Assembly: GCA_944548615.1 (NCBI GenBank)
Contig: OX155950.1
Coordinates: 33,277,170-33,341,169, forward strand
Direction: 5' to 3'
Length of the DNA stretch: 64,000 bases
From: Micropterix aruncella
Taxonomy: Eukaryota > Arthropoda > Insecta > Lepidoptera > Micropterigidae
The first letter of the stretch is position 1; each line of letters opens with the position of its first letter. Under the pieces are notes generated by a model. The model saw only the letters and a program-made list of their open reading frames with translations. It had not been told where the DNA came from and did not search any database. Shown one piece after another: positions 1 to 10,372 of this stretch. The translations under genes were made by a program, and so were the position numbers.

Positions 1-456
1 CGATAGATGCTATGACAACAGTAATAACTGAATGTTATTATTGTTGTCATCTGTTAAATTATTCTGTTTTATAAGCAGTCCTTTATAGAAAACCATTCAT
101 TGCAATGTTATTATATATGTCCAAATTCTACTCCTAACTTTAAGTATTTAATAGTTTTTAAGGTAGTTGTTGCATGTTTATTCTTTTGTAATCAAATATT
201 TTTTTTATTACGACAATTTTATTTTTATTTTTTTGTTACAAAAATATTTTGTTTTTGTAATAATCACAGTATTAAACAAGCACGCACAAAATTAAACGTT
301 CACCTTAGAACAGGTTCCGGCCTAGTTAGGTGGCGTTTTCACTAGAATCTGCAATGTATTAATTTTATGCTATTTATTCAATGTTTAAAATATTTCTGTG
401 CATAGTTCCTAAGATAAAATTGTTTTGAATTACTTAAATAAATAAATAAATAAATT
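1..456 (+). repeat. AT-rich stretch ending in (AAAT)n, possible LINE 3' end
   Basis: The first 456 bases are AT-rich and end in an (AAAT)n run at about 436-455. Such tails terminate many insect LINEs, and a clearer example lies at 32985-33590. No coding remnant is visible here. The call rests only on the tail, so it could equally be a plain microsatellite. Confidence 0.25.
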
Positions 457-469
457 GCTATTAGTTTGG

Positions 470-1434
470 CAATCAGTGTTCTCCGCGCCACCTGCATTTC
501 ACTGTTTCATAATGGTTGCCAAATCGTGCTATGGAGCTAAGCAATCTGATACCATATATAATAAATCATGTTAGTTTACACTCTTGAGTATAAACTATAC
601 TGCCGCAGAATTCATAGTGAAGAATCGTGTATAAATAATAATAGGTAATATTAAACTATTTATTCGTTAGAAAAGGCGAGCTGCCAATAACGCTTACGAG
701 CATTGAAACATTCGGTTTAAATTTACTTAACTTGATCCTTTGATTTTGACCCATGCATAATCTCTGGTCGCCTTGTCCAAGAGCGTTCTCGTACAAAAAA
801 TATTTTGACCGCCAATTCCTAAATTATCATCGCCTTTCCACACAACAATAGGATGGGCGTTCGCCTGGTATTCGTATTCAATTGGTCCATTGAAATTCAT
901 GGATATTTAAACTCCTATAACGTTTATGCGTCGCAGCGGGGTAAGGATAAGTATGTGAGATATTATTTACAAATAAATAAAAAACCGAACGGATCCCATT
1001 GTGCGAGTGACCACAAAGGACCCGTGAGGAATCTGTGTCCATTACAAAGGACAAGTCGTGGTAGGGTGAATGTTTCGGGGAGCGGACCGCGCGATGGAGA
1101 CACGAAAATCGGCCCATGCTCAGGAAAAAAACTAACTGTTTGATACTCCTAACTACGCGAGTTTTAATGACAATAGGTATATAACAATATATTAGTACTA
1201 CTTAATAATTCAAGCAGAATTATTAAAATAAGTCTTCGGGAAGCGTTCAGGTATGCAACTGTGCTAGACTAACAACAATTATTTTCCCATGTTATGCATA
1301 ATGATGCGCAATATCCACGTATTTGTTTCTAGAAACAGATTATTTATTTAATTAATTAACGCATTTAAAAAGCATATGTGTCGTACTAATATTAATATTC
1401 TCACTAACACGGCCAATAAAGAGCATTACCACAT
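470..1434. other. no recognised gene
   Basis: About 965 bases without a supported feature. Between 853 and 1143 both strands are open for about 80-96 codons, but neither translation shows a domain, signal peptide or compositional bias, and neither has splice context. I read it as chance openness in a slightly GC-richer patch. Confidence 0.5.
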
Positions 1435-1437
1435 GTG

Positions 1438-2604
1438 TTCTGCTGCCGCCCAAATAGGTGCCAGGTCTTATTCCAAGGCAGCGAGCTTTTTAGTTTTGCA
1501 AATATTATTATCATGCCAGGCCAGATGACCTTTGCACAGCCGTGGCTATAATGAACTCCGATTTAGATGAAATATCTGCTTGGGCTACAAAACATGGTAT
1601 AATTATACATCCAAATAAATCGCAAGCAATTGTAATAGGCGGAAAAAAACATTGTCGAAAATAGATACTTCATCATTACCGCCAATTTGTGTAAATGGAA
1701 AAATTGTCGAATATACCAAAAATGTTAAAAACCTTGGAATTCTAATAGATCAACATATTTCTTGGCAAGATCAAGTAAACCAAGTAAGTCGTCGTATTTT
1801 CCATGGTTTTCATAGTCTCCGGCGGCTTCAAAGATTACTTCCCATGTCACATAAAGAAATGATTGTGTCCACACTCTTAACGCCTATACTTGATTACGGT
1901 AATGTTTGTTATATAGATACCAGTGAGGTTATTTTAAATAAGCTGGAGCGTCTGCAAAATATCTCACTCAGGTATGTTTTTAATCTGCGAAAGTTCGACC
2001 ACGTTAACTGCTTTCGTGAGCAACTTCACTGGCTTCCTATTCGCGATCTAAGAAATTTGCATACGTTGTCGCTACTCTACAACATACTTAATAACCCCAC
2101 TTCACCCTGCTATCTCAAGGAGAATTTACACCCTTTTGGAGGCCACGGTCTTCCACTTCGAACAAGCCGGGATAACACTCTAGCAATTCCGATACATCAT
2201 TCTTCTGTTTACACGCACTCTTTTACAGTCCATTCTGCTCGTTTATGGAATCAGCTCCCTCAGGCATGCACCTTCGTTGCATACTTTCAAAAAGTTATTG
2301 AAGAAACATTTATTTTTACACAGCCACTAACCAAATACCTCACCTTGACCTCTCCTTTATCCTTCCCTGGGCAACCTTAGCTTAAGTTACTGACATATAT
2401 TTGTATAAGTTTAGTTTGAATGTAACTTTACTACTTCTTTGTGTATTGTACTGTGAAAATTTAGGAATTATTTTATCAAATGGTTGACTGTAAGATATCG
2501 CTATAGCGATTTGTGCATAAATTGTCTTTTTTATAAAACCAGTGTGATATTCATTAAGTTATGTTTTTATAGCACAATAAAGTTATTCTATTCTATTCTA
2601 TGTA
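1438..2604 (+). pseudogene. CR1-like LINE fragment (reverse transcriptase C-terminus plus 3' end)
   Basis: This is the 3' part of a dead non-LTR retrotransposon. Around 1438-1510 a degenerate version of the RT block of the GVPQGS type is followed by a jump to a D-D-L box near 1529 and the segment ISAWATKHGIIIHPNKSQ. A frameshift in the A-run at 1643-1650 moves the reading frame into an open stretch at 1652-2380. That stretch carries LGILIDQHISWQDQV (RT block 7) and the C-terminal region with LERLQNISLRYVFNLRK, HWLPIRDLR, RTSRDNTLAIP and HSARLWNQLP. These are typical of CR1-clade ORF2 ends. A 3' UTR follows and ends in (ATTCT)n at 2584-2600, in keeping with the short 3' repeats of CR1 elements. 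The TTG at 1652 is not a real start. The endonuclease and most of the RT are missing, so it is not functional. Confidence 0.72.
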
Positions 2605-3060
2605 CCTATATTTGGAAAGTTAAAATTCACATTTGTAATATCATAACCATTACAAATAACTCATAACCAATGCTTCGGAGCTTTTTGCCATCCACACCAC
2701 GTTGGTCAGCGTGACGCAATATGTCGCAGGATTAATATATAATGTTATATGCCAAGTATATATTGCTAGCTAGGAAAGTTTCTGGACGTAAAATACATAG
2801 GTTATTGCTATGCATGACAAAAACGTTAGTGCCTTTTAAAAAATCTACTGATCCGCTTTCAGTTATTTTTATGATGTATTGCGAATTATGATCGCGAAAT
2901 AGGAAGTTTTGACTCCACATATTGTTTGGGAATTTCCAAGACGATAGAAATATCGTCCAACTTATTTAGTTTTGGTCTTTATAGTGGTTTTTTTTTAAAA
3001 TCTCTTTTATTTTTTGTATTGTTTATCTTTTATGAAACATACCATAACATCATAAATATC
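2605..3060. other. no recognised feature
   Basis: AT-rich sequence between the LINE end and the hairpin repeat. I see no gene, tandem repeat or inverted repeat in it. Confidence 0.5.
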
Positions 3061-3065
3061 ACGAG

Positions 3066-3232
3066 ACGTTTGTAGCACCCGATGTTAGGACGATGTGGCA
3101 ACCGTCGCTGTCTGCCCCGGACAACTGCGGTTGCAACATCGCCGAAATATCGGACGCTACAAACTTCACGCAATAAATTCGTTTCTATCTTATTTATAAT
3201 GTCAAACAACCGCGATAGTTTTCGATTTGATA
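3066..3232 (+). repeat. hairpin repeat, copy 1 (possibly Penelope-associated)
   Basis: Two arms of about 40 bp pair with each other: TTTGTAGCACCCGATGTT near 3069 against AACATCGCCG...CGCTACAAA near 3134-3163, around a core with GGCAACCGTCGC. The 3' flank ATAATGTCAAACAACCGCGA is shared with copy 2 at 32285-32441, so the repeat extends beyond the hairpin. A related half-arm lies 100 bp before the Penelope-like endonuclease fragment at 44984. That suggests, but does not prove, that this hairpin belongs to Penelope-like elements. Confidence 0.6.
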
Positions 3233-4320
3233 CCGTGACATTAATTTTGCATGACACATTTTTATTAATTAACTTGAATACGCCATCATAAGACCACTCT
3301 ATTCGATGTTGCTAAATTGTGTTCACATCGGTAACAACTACTTGTGTCGCCTTGCCGCGGGCTAGGTACAGAAACAGCAAAAAGCAGCTGATTTTGTGTA
3401 TCATAAATATGTAGATTTTGGTTGTGAATATTTAACAGTGAATACCCGGCTTTATATTCTAATATTTGTTCGATTCTTTTGGGCGACGATCGCTCAGTCC
3501 GGCAGCGTTAAAACGTTCCCAGAACGAAACCAGTGCGTGTCTCCTTATCGGGACACAAAACGGTGGCCATTTTTGGTCTCGCTTGACATTTCGGACGCAG
3601 CAACCAAATTGATAGGCAGACGTCAACCAAATGTCATTTGGCTTTATCGGCGCGGCCAGGCTCGCATCGAGAGAATAATGACATCTCGATCGCATCCACA
3701 CGAACGGGTTGCTGTTAAATTTGACTCGCAGCCATCCTAACGACGCGGCCACACTCGAAAACAGATGTCACGACACACAATACGATATCGCCGCCAGATA
3801 ATGCTGGAGGAGTTTGTAAAGTGCGTTTTAATGGAGTGGATTGAGTGGTTGTTTTTTCGATGTTGATATTACTGACAGGTTCTTGGGCGGCGTGTTGTGT
3901 AACCAGATTGATATTATACACAGACTTGTGTATTTGCCATACTTTATCGCACATCCAATGCAACAACGACGCATGTTTTATTTCATAATTTTACAGGAGG
4001 AACATTTCAAGTTATTTTAAACTTTCGAAGTGAAATTATGCTATACCATCAGTTTGAGTTAGTAGGCCTATTCCAACGTCCCCTAAAACGTTATAAACCT
4101 ATAAGCTAGCCACAGTTGCTTCATTGTGTCCCTAAGTTATTTTGTTTCCTTTCATAATACGGAGATAAAAAGCCATCTAAATTTTAACGTGCTATTTATT
4201 AGGTACATATAGAAACCCTGGGTGCCAAATTAAAAATGTATATCTTTATCTAAATAATATTCATATAATAGGAAATATAATTTAAAAAATCATTTCATTC
4301 TATATCGTTATTTAATACCG
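3233..4320. other. no recognised gene; CpG-rich patch 3480-3760
   Basis: Both strands stay open for about 100 codons between 3396 and 3752, in a CpG-rich patch, without recognisable domains. Shared openness on both strands in a GC-rich patch argues against coding. Nothing else is recognised. Confidence 0.45.
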
Positions 4321-4324
4321 CATA

Positions 4325-4663
4325 GTCGTGTCTTCTTCCTCAGCCTGGTTTTGTCCACTCCTGAACTAGGCCTCTTCCTTATTCCTCCATGTCTGTCTGT
4401 CAGCTACTGCGGTCAGCCAATTGGTCCCTGCTGCTTTTCTGATCTGTCTCCCTACGCCTCGCTTTGTGGTTCTTGGTCTCCACTGGACAAGCCTCTTCGG
4501 CCACTTCTCGTCATCCTGCCTTGCGACGTGACCTCCCCAGTCCTACTTCAGTCTGGCGATACGTTTTATGACATCTATCACCCCCATGCGCCTTCGTATT
4601 TCTTCATTGCGCACTCTATCGCGGAGACTGATGTCCAGCAATGGTCTCTCAATGGCCCTTTGC
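4325..4663 (-). pseudogene. LINE reverse-transcriptase C-terminal fragment (RTE-like)
   Basis: Reading the minus strand gives the post-RT C-terminal region common in insect LINE polyproteins: RPLLDISLRDRVRNEEIRRR, then VIKRIARLK, a stop, DWGGHVARQDDEKWPKRLVQ, WRPRTTKRGVGRQ and ADRQTWRNKEEA. In family members the stop position is normally Trp (K-W-x-W-x-GHVAR), so a single substitution made the TAG. A second in-frame stop follows NKEEA, where relatives continue with YVQEW; a frameshift is likely there. Because of the stops no long open frame exists, and the fragment is only visible by translating through them. It is a relic with no RT catalytic region. Confidence 0.75.
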
Positions 4664-4669
4664 CATAGT

Positions 4670-5910
4670 CGTGTATAGAACGCTATTTACAGTGCGCCAC
4701 CATACTGTTATACCATGATTACCGCCATATTGAACATAAGAGAATATTATTACATTTTTGGAACAATGAGTGCCATCTACACGTTGCGTTTCGAAGTAAA
4801 TTCTGGTTGACAAACAAAGTACGACGTTGATCAATCTAATTCGGTATATAATCAATGGGTATACCAACGTATTGTTACGGCATAAGCTCTTTTTCTGCGT
4901 AGGCGTAAAGCGGCCTTTAAAAAGGCCCTTTTTGCATTCCATTTTACGAAGCTAAGGCTCTAATACCTTCGCAGCACTTTCCTTTTCATTTCGGCGGGGG
5001 ATATTTAATATAAAGGGATCGCTTTGCGCTACAAGAAAATTAAGTAATTCAATTTAGTCGTAACACACTAAATGAACTAAACGCAGCGTGCTCCGGCAGA
5101 GACAAAAACGTGCCTTGTTTGGTATTAAACCCGGCTTTTGTTATGCGAAAGCCCTTTTCACGGATGCCCGGGCGGAGCTGTGCACGCACACCGGCGCAAG
5201 TGTGTGTTCAAAAACAGACGTGAGTGGTGAATCTGCATAGTGTTGCCAATATATCTCTAACTTTGGGTTTATGTTTGTCTTTGTTATTCTTCACGATTCG
5301 CCTACCCGCACCACAAATCGATAGTTATAATTTATATCCACAGGACATACAGAGCCACAAAAATTTTACTATCTACTTTGAATTGTATTTTATTTGTTTG
5401 AGTAGATATCAGTTTGTCACTTTATTATTATTTCGATAATATTTAATTGAGTCGATGATAATTTTAATTATATTTCTAGTATTTTAAAACCTATTTGTAT
5501 ATTATTCAATTTTATAGTTTTGAGTAAGACTTAAATTTATATTTTTTGACTATCGATGATTTTATTTTTAATTTCGACAGCATTTTAATATTTCTACTAA
5601 CACTTTAAGATAATTTTGGAAATACATTTGAGACATTTATTATATTATCATACTTCTGACTATTTTAATCTAGTACCAAGCTACTCTAATTTTAATCCCA
5701 TCATTAATCTTTTTTTCTAATGATACTTCATGATTTCCTAGATACTTGTAAGTCCTAACTTGCATTCTTTGATTTTTTTCTTTAAAATAAATATAAACTC
5801 ATGTACAGGTAAAAAAAAATAAAAAATCTATTACGCCTGTCTTAGTACACGCCAAGGCCTAGTTGAAGGACGTTGACATAGTGATCAAGAGGCCGCAGTG
5901 TGCTTTGTTT
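4670..5910. other. no recognised gene
   Basis: Mixed sequence: a moderately CpG-rich part (4900-5230) and a strongly AT-rich part (5240-5830). A small perfect hairpin, GGCCTTT/AAAGGCC, lies near 4912-4927. No coding, RNA or transposon signal was found. Confidence 0.45.
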
Positions 5911-5914
5911 TTTG

Positions 5915-5990
5915 TAGCTGCTGCTGCCCAACTAAGTGCCAGGACTTGTTCCAGGGCAGCGAGCTCTCTAGTTTTTAGTTCACATATATT
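5915..5990 (+). repeat. short LINE RT fragment repeated from 1438-1510
   Basis: About 70 bases match 1440-1510 at roughly 80 percent by eye, sharing GTGCCAGG, TTCCA(A/G)GGCAGCGAGCT and CTAGTTTT. One frame reads as a worn QGS-x-L-x-x-L-V-F...DDL, the RT block that precedes the YADD box. It ends in an A/AAG-rich stretch (6001-6045). It is a second relic of the CR1-like family. Confidence 0.5.
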
Positions 5991-6148
5991 CGACGATTTG
6001 AAAAAAAAAAATAAAAAAAATAAGAAGGAAAAGAAGGAAAAGAATTACATATAGGTATGTATTACCGTCAACATTACAAATTATAACTAATAATCACTAA
6101 ATAATGATCACAGTAGGAAATATTTAAAATATTTTATACTTGCATACT

Positions 6149-6424
6149 TTAAATAAAGTACACTGCTAGTACACTGCTATACTTTAAATAAATAAATAAA
6201 AATAAAACAATAAACGGCATTCCTCTTAGCTTTTTGTAGTGAGCTAGTTTGCTGTGCCAATATTGTTGGCAGCGCTTTACATGATTACAAAATCTCCTGA
6301 AAGCTAAAATTAAATCCGGACCGCGCTGTATTTCTAGGGCGGTTTTAATAATTTGCAAATGGACTAAGGGGTGATCGCGGTCACTAACATGGAGCGGAAT
6401 CAAATATTCACCTGTTACATACAA
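6149..6424 (-). other. unassigned open stretch of 91 codons
   Basis: A minus-strand open frame with no family I recognise. The middle part (HLQIIKTALEIQRGPDL, FCNHVKRCQQYWHSKLAH) looks protein-like. The C-terminus runs into AT-rich sequence with a (TTTA)n tract near 6186-6200. It could be a transposon remnant or chance. No splice sites or promoter support a gene. Confidence 0.2.
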
Positions 6425-6717
6425 CTTACTTTAACCCTCGTCCATTATTTATACAGGAAACAAAGCCATTATAACACTGTTATTGGAGCATAATGTAACT
6501 TCCAACAAAATACACGGAATTAATAATGAAATATACACTTTTGCATGTCTTGTTAGCGCCAAATGACCTGATATATTGTGCACATAATGACACATCACAT
6601 ATACAATTGACACTTCCTTGTAAGTACATTTGTAAATTTTTAATAGACTAGTTCGCCTTACCGCGTACTTAAAAGTTAAATATGCCCTATTGTTTTATTA
6701 ATAGTTGCCTGTTTTAT

Positions 6718-8178
6718 TCAAATGGAAAGGCGCGAAGTTCTTGCAATTGCCGCTTATATGTATTGTCGCTTCTTTGTGATAATTCACCACCAATTGTAGA
6801 TAATAACATTGTACACGCGATATCTGGGTAGTATATCGACCATTTCGCAAAAATCCGACCCCTACAATCCTCTTTGCTTTAATAACAAGCTGTTACAAGT
6901 AAATATATTAAAAAAAGCGAAAATTATAGCAAGTCAACTATTATATATATATATATACAAATGATTTTTATTACGGTTTTTTTATGAAATATTTGTGGTT
7001 TATATATTTACCCATATTAGATACATGTATATTTCCGGAATGTACTCGATCAGACCTATCATTTGACTTTAAACACGATCTATTTATTTTAATTTATTGA
7101 TATTTGGACAACTACTTACTTGATGCTTGGGCAGTTAAGGTACTATATGACACTGGGATGAAACAAAGATTCAAAAAATACCACACACTTCTAAATCCGT
7201 TCAAGCGTTTAGAAGTTATAGTGGAATAAAGAAACGAAAAACATACATAGATGAATCCTCAACACATTACACTCATTTTTCGGGCAGTCGTGTACGGTAA
7301 AAAGTGCGGCTATCTTTTGTCGGATTAATTCGGAAGCTGTAGCGTTCATTTTATGTTTACGACGTCGACGGCTAATAATATTATCCAATTGGAAACGCAC
7401 AAAGTTCTTGCTATTGGCGCCTAAACACATTGTTGTTTCTTTGTAATAATGTACCATCAGCTGTAGATAGTAACATTGTACACGCGATATCGCGTGAGTA
7501 GTATATCGGCTATACCGTAAAAATTCAACCGCTACATTTCTCTCATTTGCTTTAATAATAAACTCATAAAAGTACGGATATCTTATGTCGGATATATTTA
7601 GAAGCTGCGGCGTTTATTTTATGTTTACTACGTCGACGGCTATTAATATTATTCAATTGGAAAGTTGCAAAGTTCTTGCAATTGGCGCTCAAATTCATTG
7701 CTGTTCTTTGTGATAATGCACCATCAATTGTAGATAGTAACATTGCACACGCGAGATCTTGTGAGAAGTATATCCACTATACAGTAACCAATCGAGAGAC
7801 CGGAGTAATCTGGTCACAATTGGAAGTAAGGGCGTGAGTGTAGGCCTGCCGGGTAACACTCCTGGCTATCTCGCGGTTAAGGCGTTGGCCTCTTACGGGC
7901 TTGTGGCGTAGCTAGACGGTGGACTGTTTTGTCCTCAAGTCTTCTGCGCTCACTCCAGGGAGATATAACGACTAATCGTTAAACCTTCCTGAGGTGACGG
8001 GCTCGCCCGCTGTAGTCGACAACCCTAGTTATCCACTATACAGCAAAAATCCGACCGCTACAATTCTCTTATTTGCTTTAATAATACGCTCGTAAAAGTA
8101 CCACTATCTTATGTCGGAGATATTCGGAAGCTACGGCGTGTATTTAATGTTTACGACGTCGACGGCTATTTACATTTG
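6718..8178 (+). repeat. interrupted tandem array, unit about 270 bp
   Basis: A unit of about 270 bp recurs: part at 6718-6895, part at 7295-7498, a full unit at 7498-7768, and another from 7769, split by an insertion, to about 8178. Landmarks in each unit are TGGAAA..GC.AAGTTCTTGC, CATCAATTGTAGATA, AACATTG(T/C)ACACGCGA, GTATATC(G/C)..., TTTGCTTTAATAA and ACGACGTCGACGGCTA. About 400 bp of unrelated sequence (6896-7294) separates the first partial unit from the rest. No coding potential is seen. The array provides empty-site versions for the insertion at 7785. Confidence 0.75.
7785..8029 (+). mobile_element. G1 family element, truncated copy with 14-bp TSD
   Basis: A GC-rich segment interrupts the tandem array and is bounded by exact copies of TATCCACTATACAG at 7771-7784 and 8030-8043. 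Equivalent places in neighbouring array units (near 7500 and 6830) carry this stretch once, so the duplication was made by insertion. The segment matches the last third of the longer G1 copies (25664-26268, 29238-29860): it starts at AACCAATCGAGAGACCGG and ends GTAGTCGACAACCCTAGT. Variable truncation at one end plus a TSD above 10 bp indicates target-primed retrotransposition. No poly(A) tail and no protein are recognised. Confidence 0.8.
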
Positions 8179-8184
8179 TGTTGA

Positions 8185-8690
8185 GCGGTAATTAATACAG
8201 CGGTCCCATTAGCGTTCACAGATAACGCCAACATTAAAAGTGACCATTAAACAAAGCGTCTCACTATCCATTTGTCATTGGAGACTCTGCGGGGACAACA
8301 TCCACTCGAGATAGGAGGCGGAACTGGGAATAAGGAGGACCATTATTTTCACTTATCAGGCGGGTGAACAGTTCACGTTTAGTTAAAAGGAATACAGGGT
8401 TATCGTAAGCGGACAAGTGGTGAGAATGCATCGGATTTGTTTGCACGATTTCAAAATAAAGCGATATAAATATAATGTACTTTCCATGATGAGACCGAGG
8501 AGACGAAAGCAATAATGGATGCAAAATATTATAGTAGAGAGCGGAAACTCTAAAGTTTATGAAGATGTGGTTTTCTCCGCGTAGTTTTGGTAGATCGGTT
8601 CTAGTTGTTGATGTGATTGCCTGTGCTGTGATTGTAAATTGGTGTGTATTCGGAGAACTATTGAATGCTGAGTCGTAACGACCGTAGCTG
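8185..8690. other. no recognised feature
   Basis: Mixed-composition sequence. An 86-codon open stretch on the minus strand (8264-8524) has no identifiable domain and I do not treat it as a gene. Confidence 0.45.
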
Positions 8691-8700
8691 CGTTAAAATG

Positions 8701-8890
8701 CTGGTTCCCGTGTGATCACCAAAGTTAAGCAGCGTCGGGCGTGGTCAGTACTTGGATGGGTGAACACCTAGTACTGCCACGTGGTGTTATAAAATCCGGA
8801 CACCTTTAAGATAATTGTCGTTAGACATTGGGGTGGGCCGTTGCCGTAAGGGGTAGATTATAAATTTGAAGACTTTTGAGAGACTATAAT
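8701..8890 (+). mobile_element. 5S rRNA-headed SINE-like element, copy 1
   Basis: Positions 8701-8790 are clearly derived from 5S rRNA. They contain GATCACCAAAGTTAAGC, AGCGTCGGGCGTGGTCAGTA and CTTGGATGGGTGAACACC, which cover the 5S internal promoter (box A and box C regions). The first third of 5S rRNA is replaced and the 3' stem is altered (CACGTGGTGTTAT), so it is not a functional rRNA gene. It is followed by a non-5S tail with TAAGATAATTGTCGTTAGAC and GGTGGG...CCGTAAG. The same head-to-tail junction recurs in inverted orientation at 15680-15843. A shared 5S-plus-tail composite is the hallmark of a 5S-derived (SINE3-type) retroposon. Transcription by RNA polymerase III through the internal promoter is inferred from the family. 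Confidence 0.72.
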
Positions 8891-9286
8891 TTTTATTATT
8901 TACAGTGTAATACACACTACCTACCTATATTGTCAGTAAGATGTTCAATATTTGGCCATAACCACGAAATAGTTCTATGAAACATTATTTAATAAACATT
9001 TCGATGGTATCTCTTGTAGTGCTGTATGCAGTTATAGCTACATTCTGACTGATAGGAAACCGCAGTGGTCAAACTTTTTTTAAATTATCGGTGTAACTAG
9101 AAAGTGACGTCAACTCAAATCTGGTCCATTACGCAGCGTCCGTTTTGATGTATCGCCGTTTCGTACAAAATGAATCACTTTCCTTTGGTCGATCGCTCTT
9201 GAAAATTTCCGAATGCGTGACACAGTTATCGGGCAGAAATTCTCAGCCGGCCGCCTTTCGGCTAATCTGTCCCGAGCACTACTTAA

Positions 9287-9548
9287 CCCTTCAGGCCTCG
9301 GCCTCTCAGCCGATTGACAAGTTGCTGTTCCAAAAAATTTTTGTAAAAATTTGTAAAAAAATTGAATTACGACACTGTCTCGCCAAAACATTAATTACTG
9401 CCAAACCACTGTACCCATAATTAAAATGAAATATATTGACATAATAAAACATTATAAAATAAAACAAATTAAATTAAAATTAAATTAAAACGGGGCCGTC
9501 ACGCTGAATCGTGTTGTGGCCGATATTGGCCAATCGGGGCCTGAGGGG
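9287..9548. mobile_element. TTAA-flanked MITE (piggyBac-like ends), 262 bp
   Basis: TTAA occurs at 9283-9286 and again at 9549-9552. Just inside are inverted ends, CCCTTCAGGCCTCG on the left and CCCCTCAGGCCCCG on the right (reverse complement). TTAA targets plus CCC-starting ends are the signature of piggyBac-type transposons. The interior is short and AT-rich with no transposase, so this is a non-autonomous copy. The terminal CCCCTCA is shared with one end of the larger TTAA element at 13567-15016. Confidence 0.62.
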
Positions 9549-9880
9549 TTAAGTGACATTTGGGCTCCACTGATAAATGTTCCCTCTGTGTTGGGACGAT
9601 GGATTTTTTTCGCTTGCATCCGCCCGCCGCCGCGCCGGCGGCTTTGAGCATCCGCGTCGCTGCACTCGCTTCAAGCGGGAATTCCTTTTCAAAATCTTGA
9701 GACTGATTTGTGATACGGCACACGTTCCGTCGCTGCTAGCGCTCACTTCTCTTACATACTTCGGTGCCTTTAGGCTTAGCGCTCGATGTAACGCCACCCT
9801 CTGCAAACGCCTGACGAAACATTTGTATAATAATCTTATTATTACCACAAGTTATTCCGTATGTAAACTACTATCACACA
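9549..9880. other. CpG-rich unique patch, no recognised gene
   Basis: The patch is open in several frames on both strands, with no recognisable domain. It lies between a TTAA MITE and a foldback MITE and could be host regulatory sequence or repeat; the sequence does not decide. Confidence 0.35.
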
Positions 9881-9883
9881 TTA

Positions 9884-10090
9884 GGGGTCCGACACACTGG
9901 GCATACGTACGCAACGTACGCAACGTACGCAACGTATGATGACATCTGGCCTTTAATTTATATGGAGCATAAACACTTATCCCACGCAACGTGGAGTAGG
10001 ATAAGTGTGTCTGCTTTCATTTAAATACAAGGGCCATATGTCATAATGCGTTGCGTACGTTGCGTACGTCAGACCAGTGTGCCGTACCCC
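9884..10090. mobile_element. foldback MITE, copy 1, 207 bp with TTA TSD
   Basis: A near-perfect foldback. The left end GGGGTCCGACACACTGG and the right end, read in reverse, GGGGTACGGCACACTGG pair and continue inward through CGTACGCAACG-type repeats, ATGACATCTGGCC and CACTTATCC for about 95 bp per arm. TTA flanks both sides (9881-9883 and 10091-10093). Three-base TTA/TAA duplications with GGG-type ends suggest the PIF/Harbinger superfamily; that assignment is inferred. It has no coding capacity. Confidence 0.75.
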
Positions 10091-10139
10091 TTATTTGCGC
10101 GTGTAAGTAAACTGCTATTACGCGTTATAGCGTATAAGG

Positions 10140-10372
10140 TGACCGGCACACTGGTCCGACGTACGAAACGTACGTAACGCATTATGACATCTGGCCCTTG
10201 CATTTGAATGAAAACAGACACACTAATCCTATCCTGAATGGATAAAAATATTTGGCTTCACAACTTCACCAAAGTTGGACCGTAGAGAGTGAGTGGTCAT
10301 TCATTTTTATGCAAATTCAATGGTCCAGATGGTATAATAGGTTGTATACGTTGCGTATGTGAGCACAGTCGT
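10140..10372. mobile_element. foldback MITE, copy 2 (diverged)
   Basis: Fifty bases after copy 1 the same family recurs: GGCACACTGGTCCGACGTACG, then ACGCATTATGACATCTGGCC. The inverted right arm is worn, ending in GTTGCGTATGTGAGCACAG. The centre is replaced or mutated relative to copy 1. Ends and TSD are less clear than in copy 1. Confidence 0.6.

Noticed and set aside
853..1143. Open frames of 96 and 79 codons on opposite strands
   Set aside because: Both strands are open over the same patch, no domain is recognisable, and there is no start or splice context.
8701..8790. Functional 5S rRNA gene
   Set aside because: The first third and the closing stem of 5S rRNA are missing or changed, and a non-5S tail is shared with a second copy.
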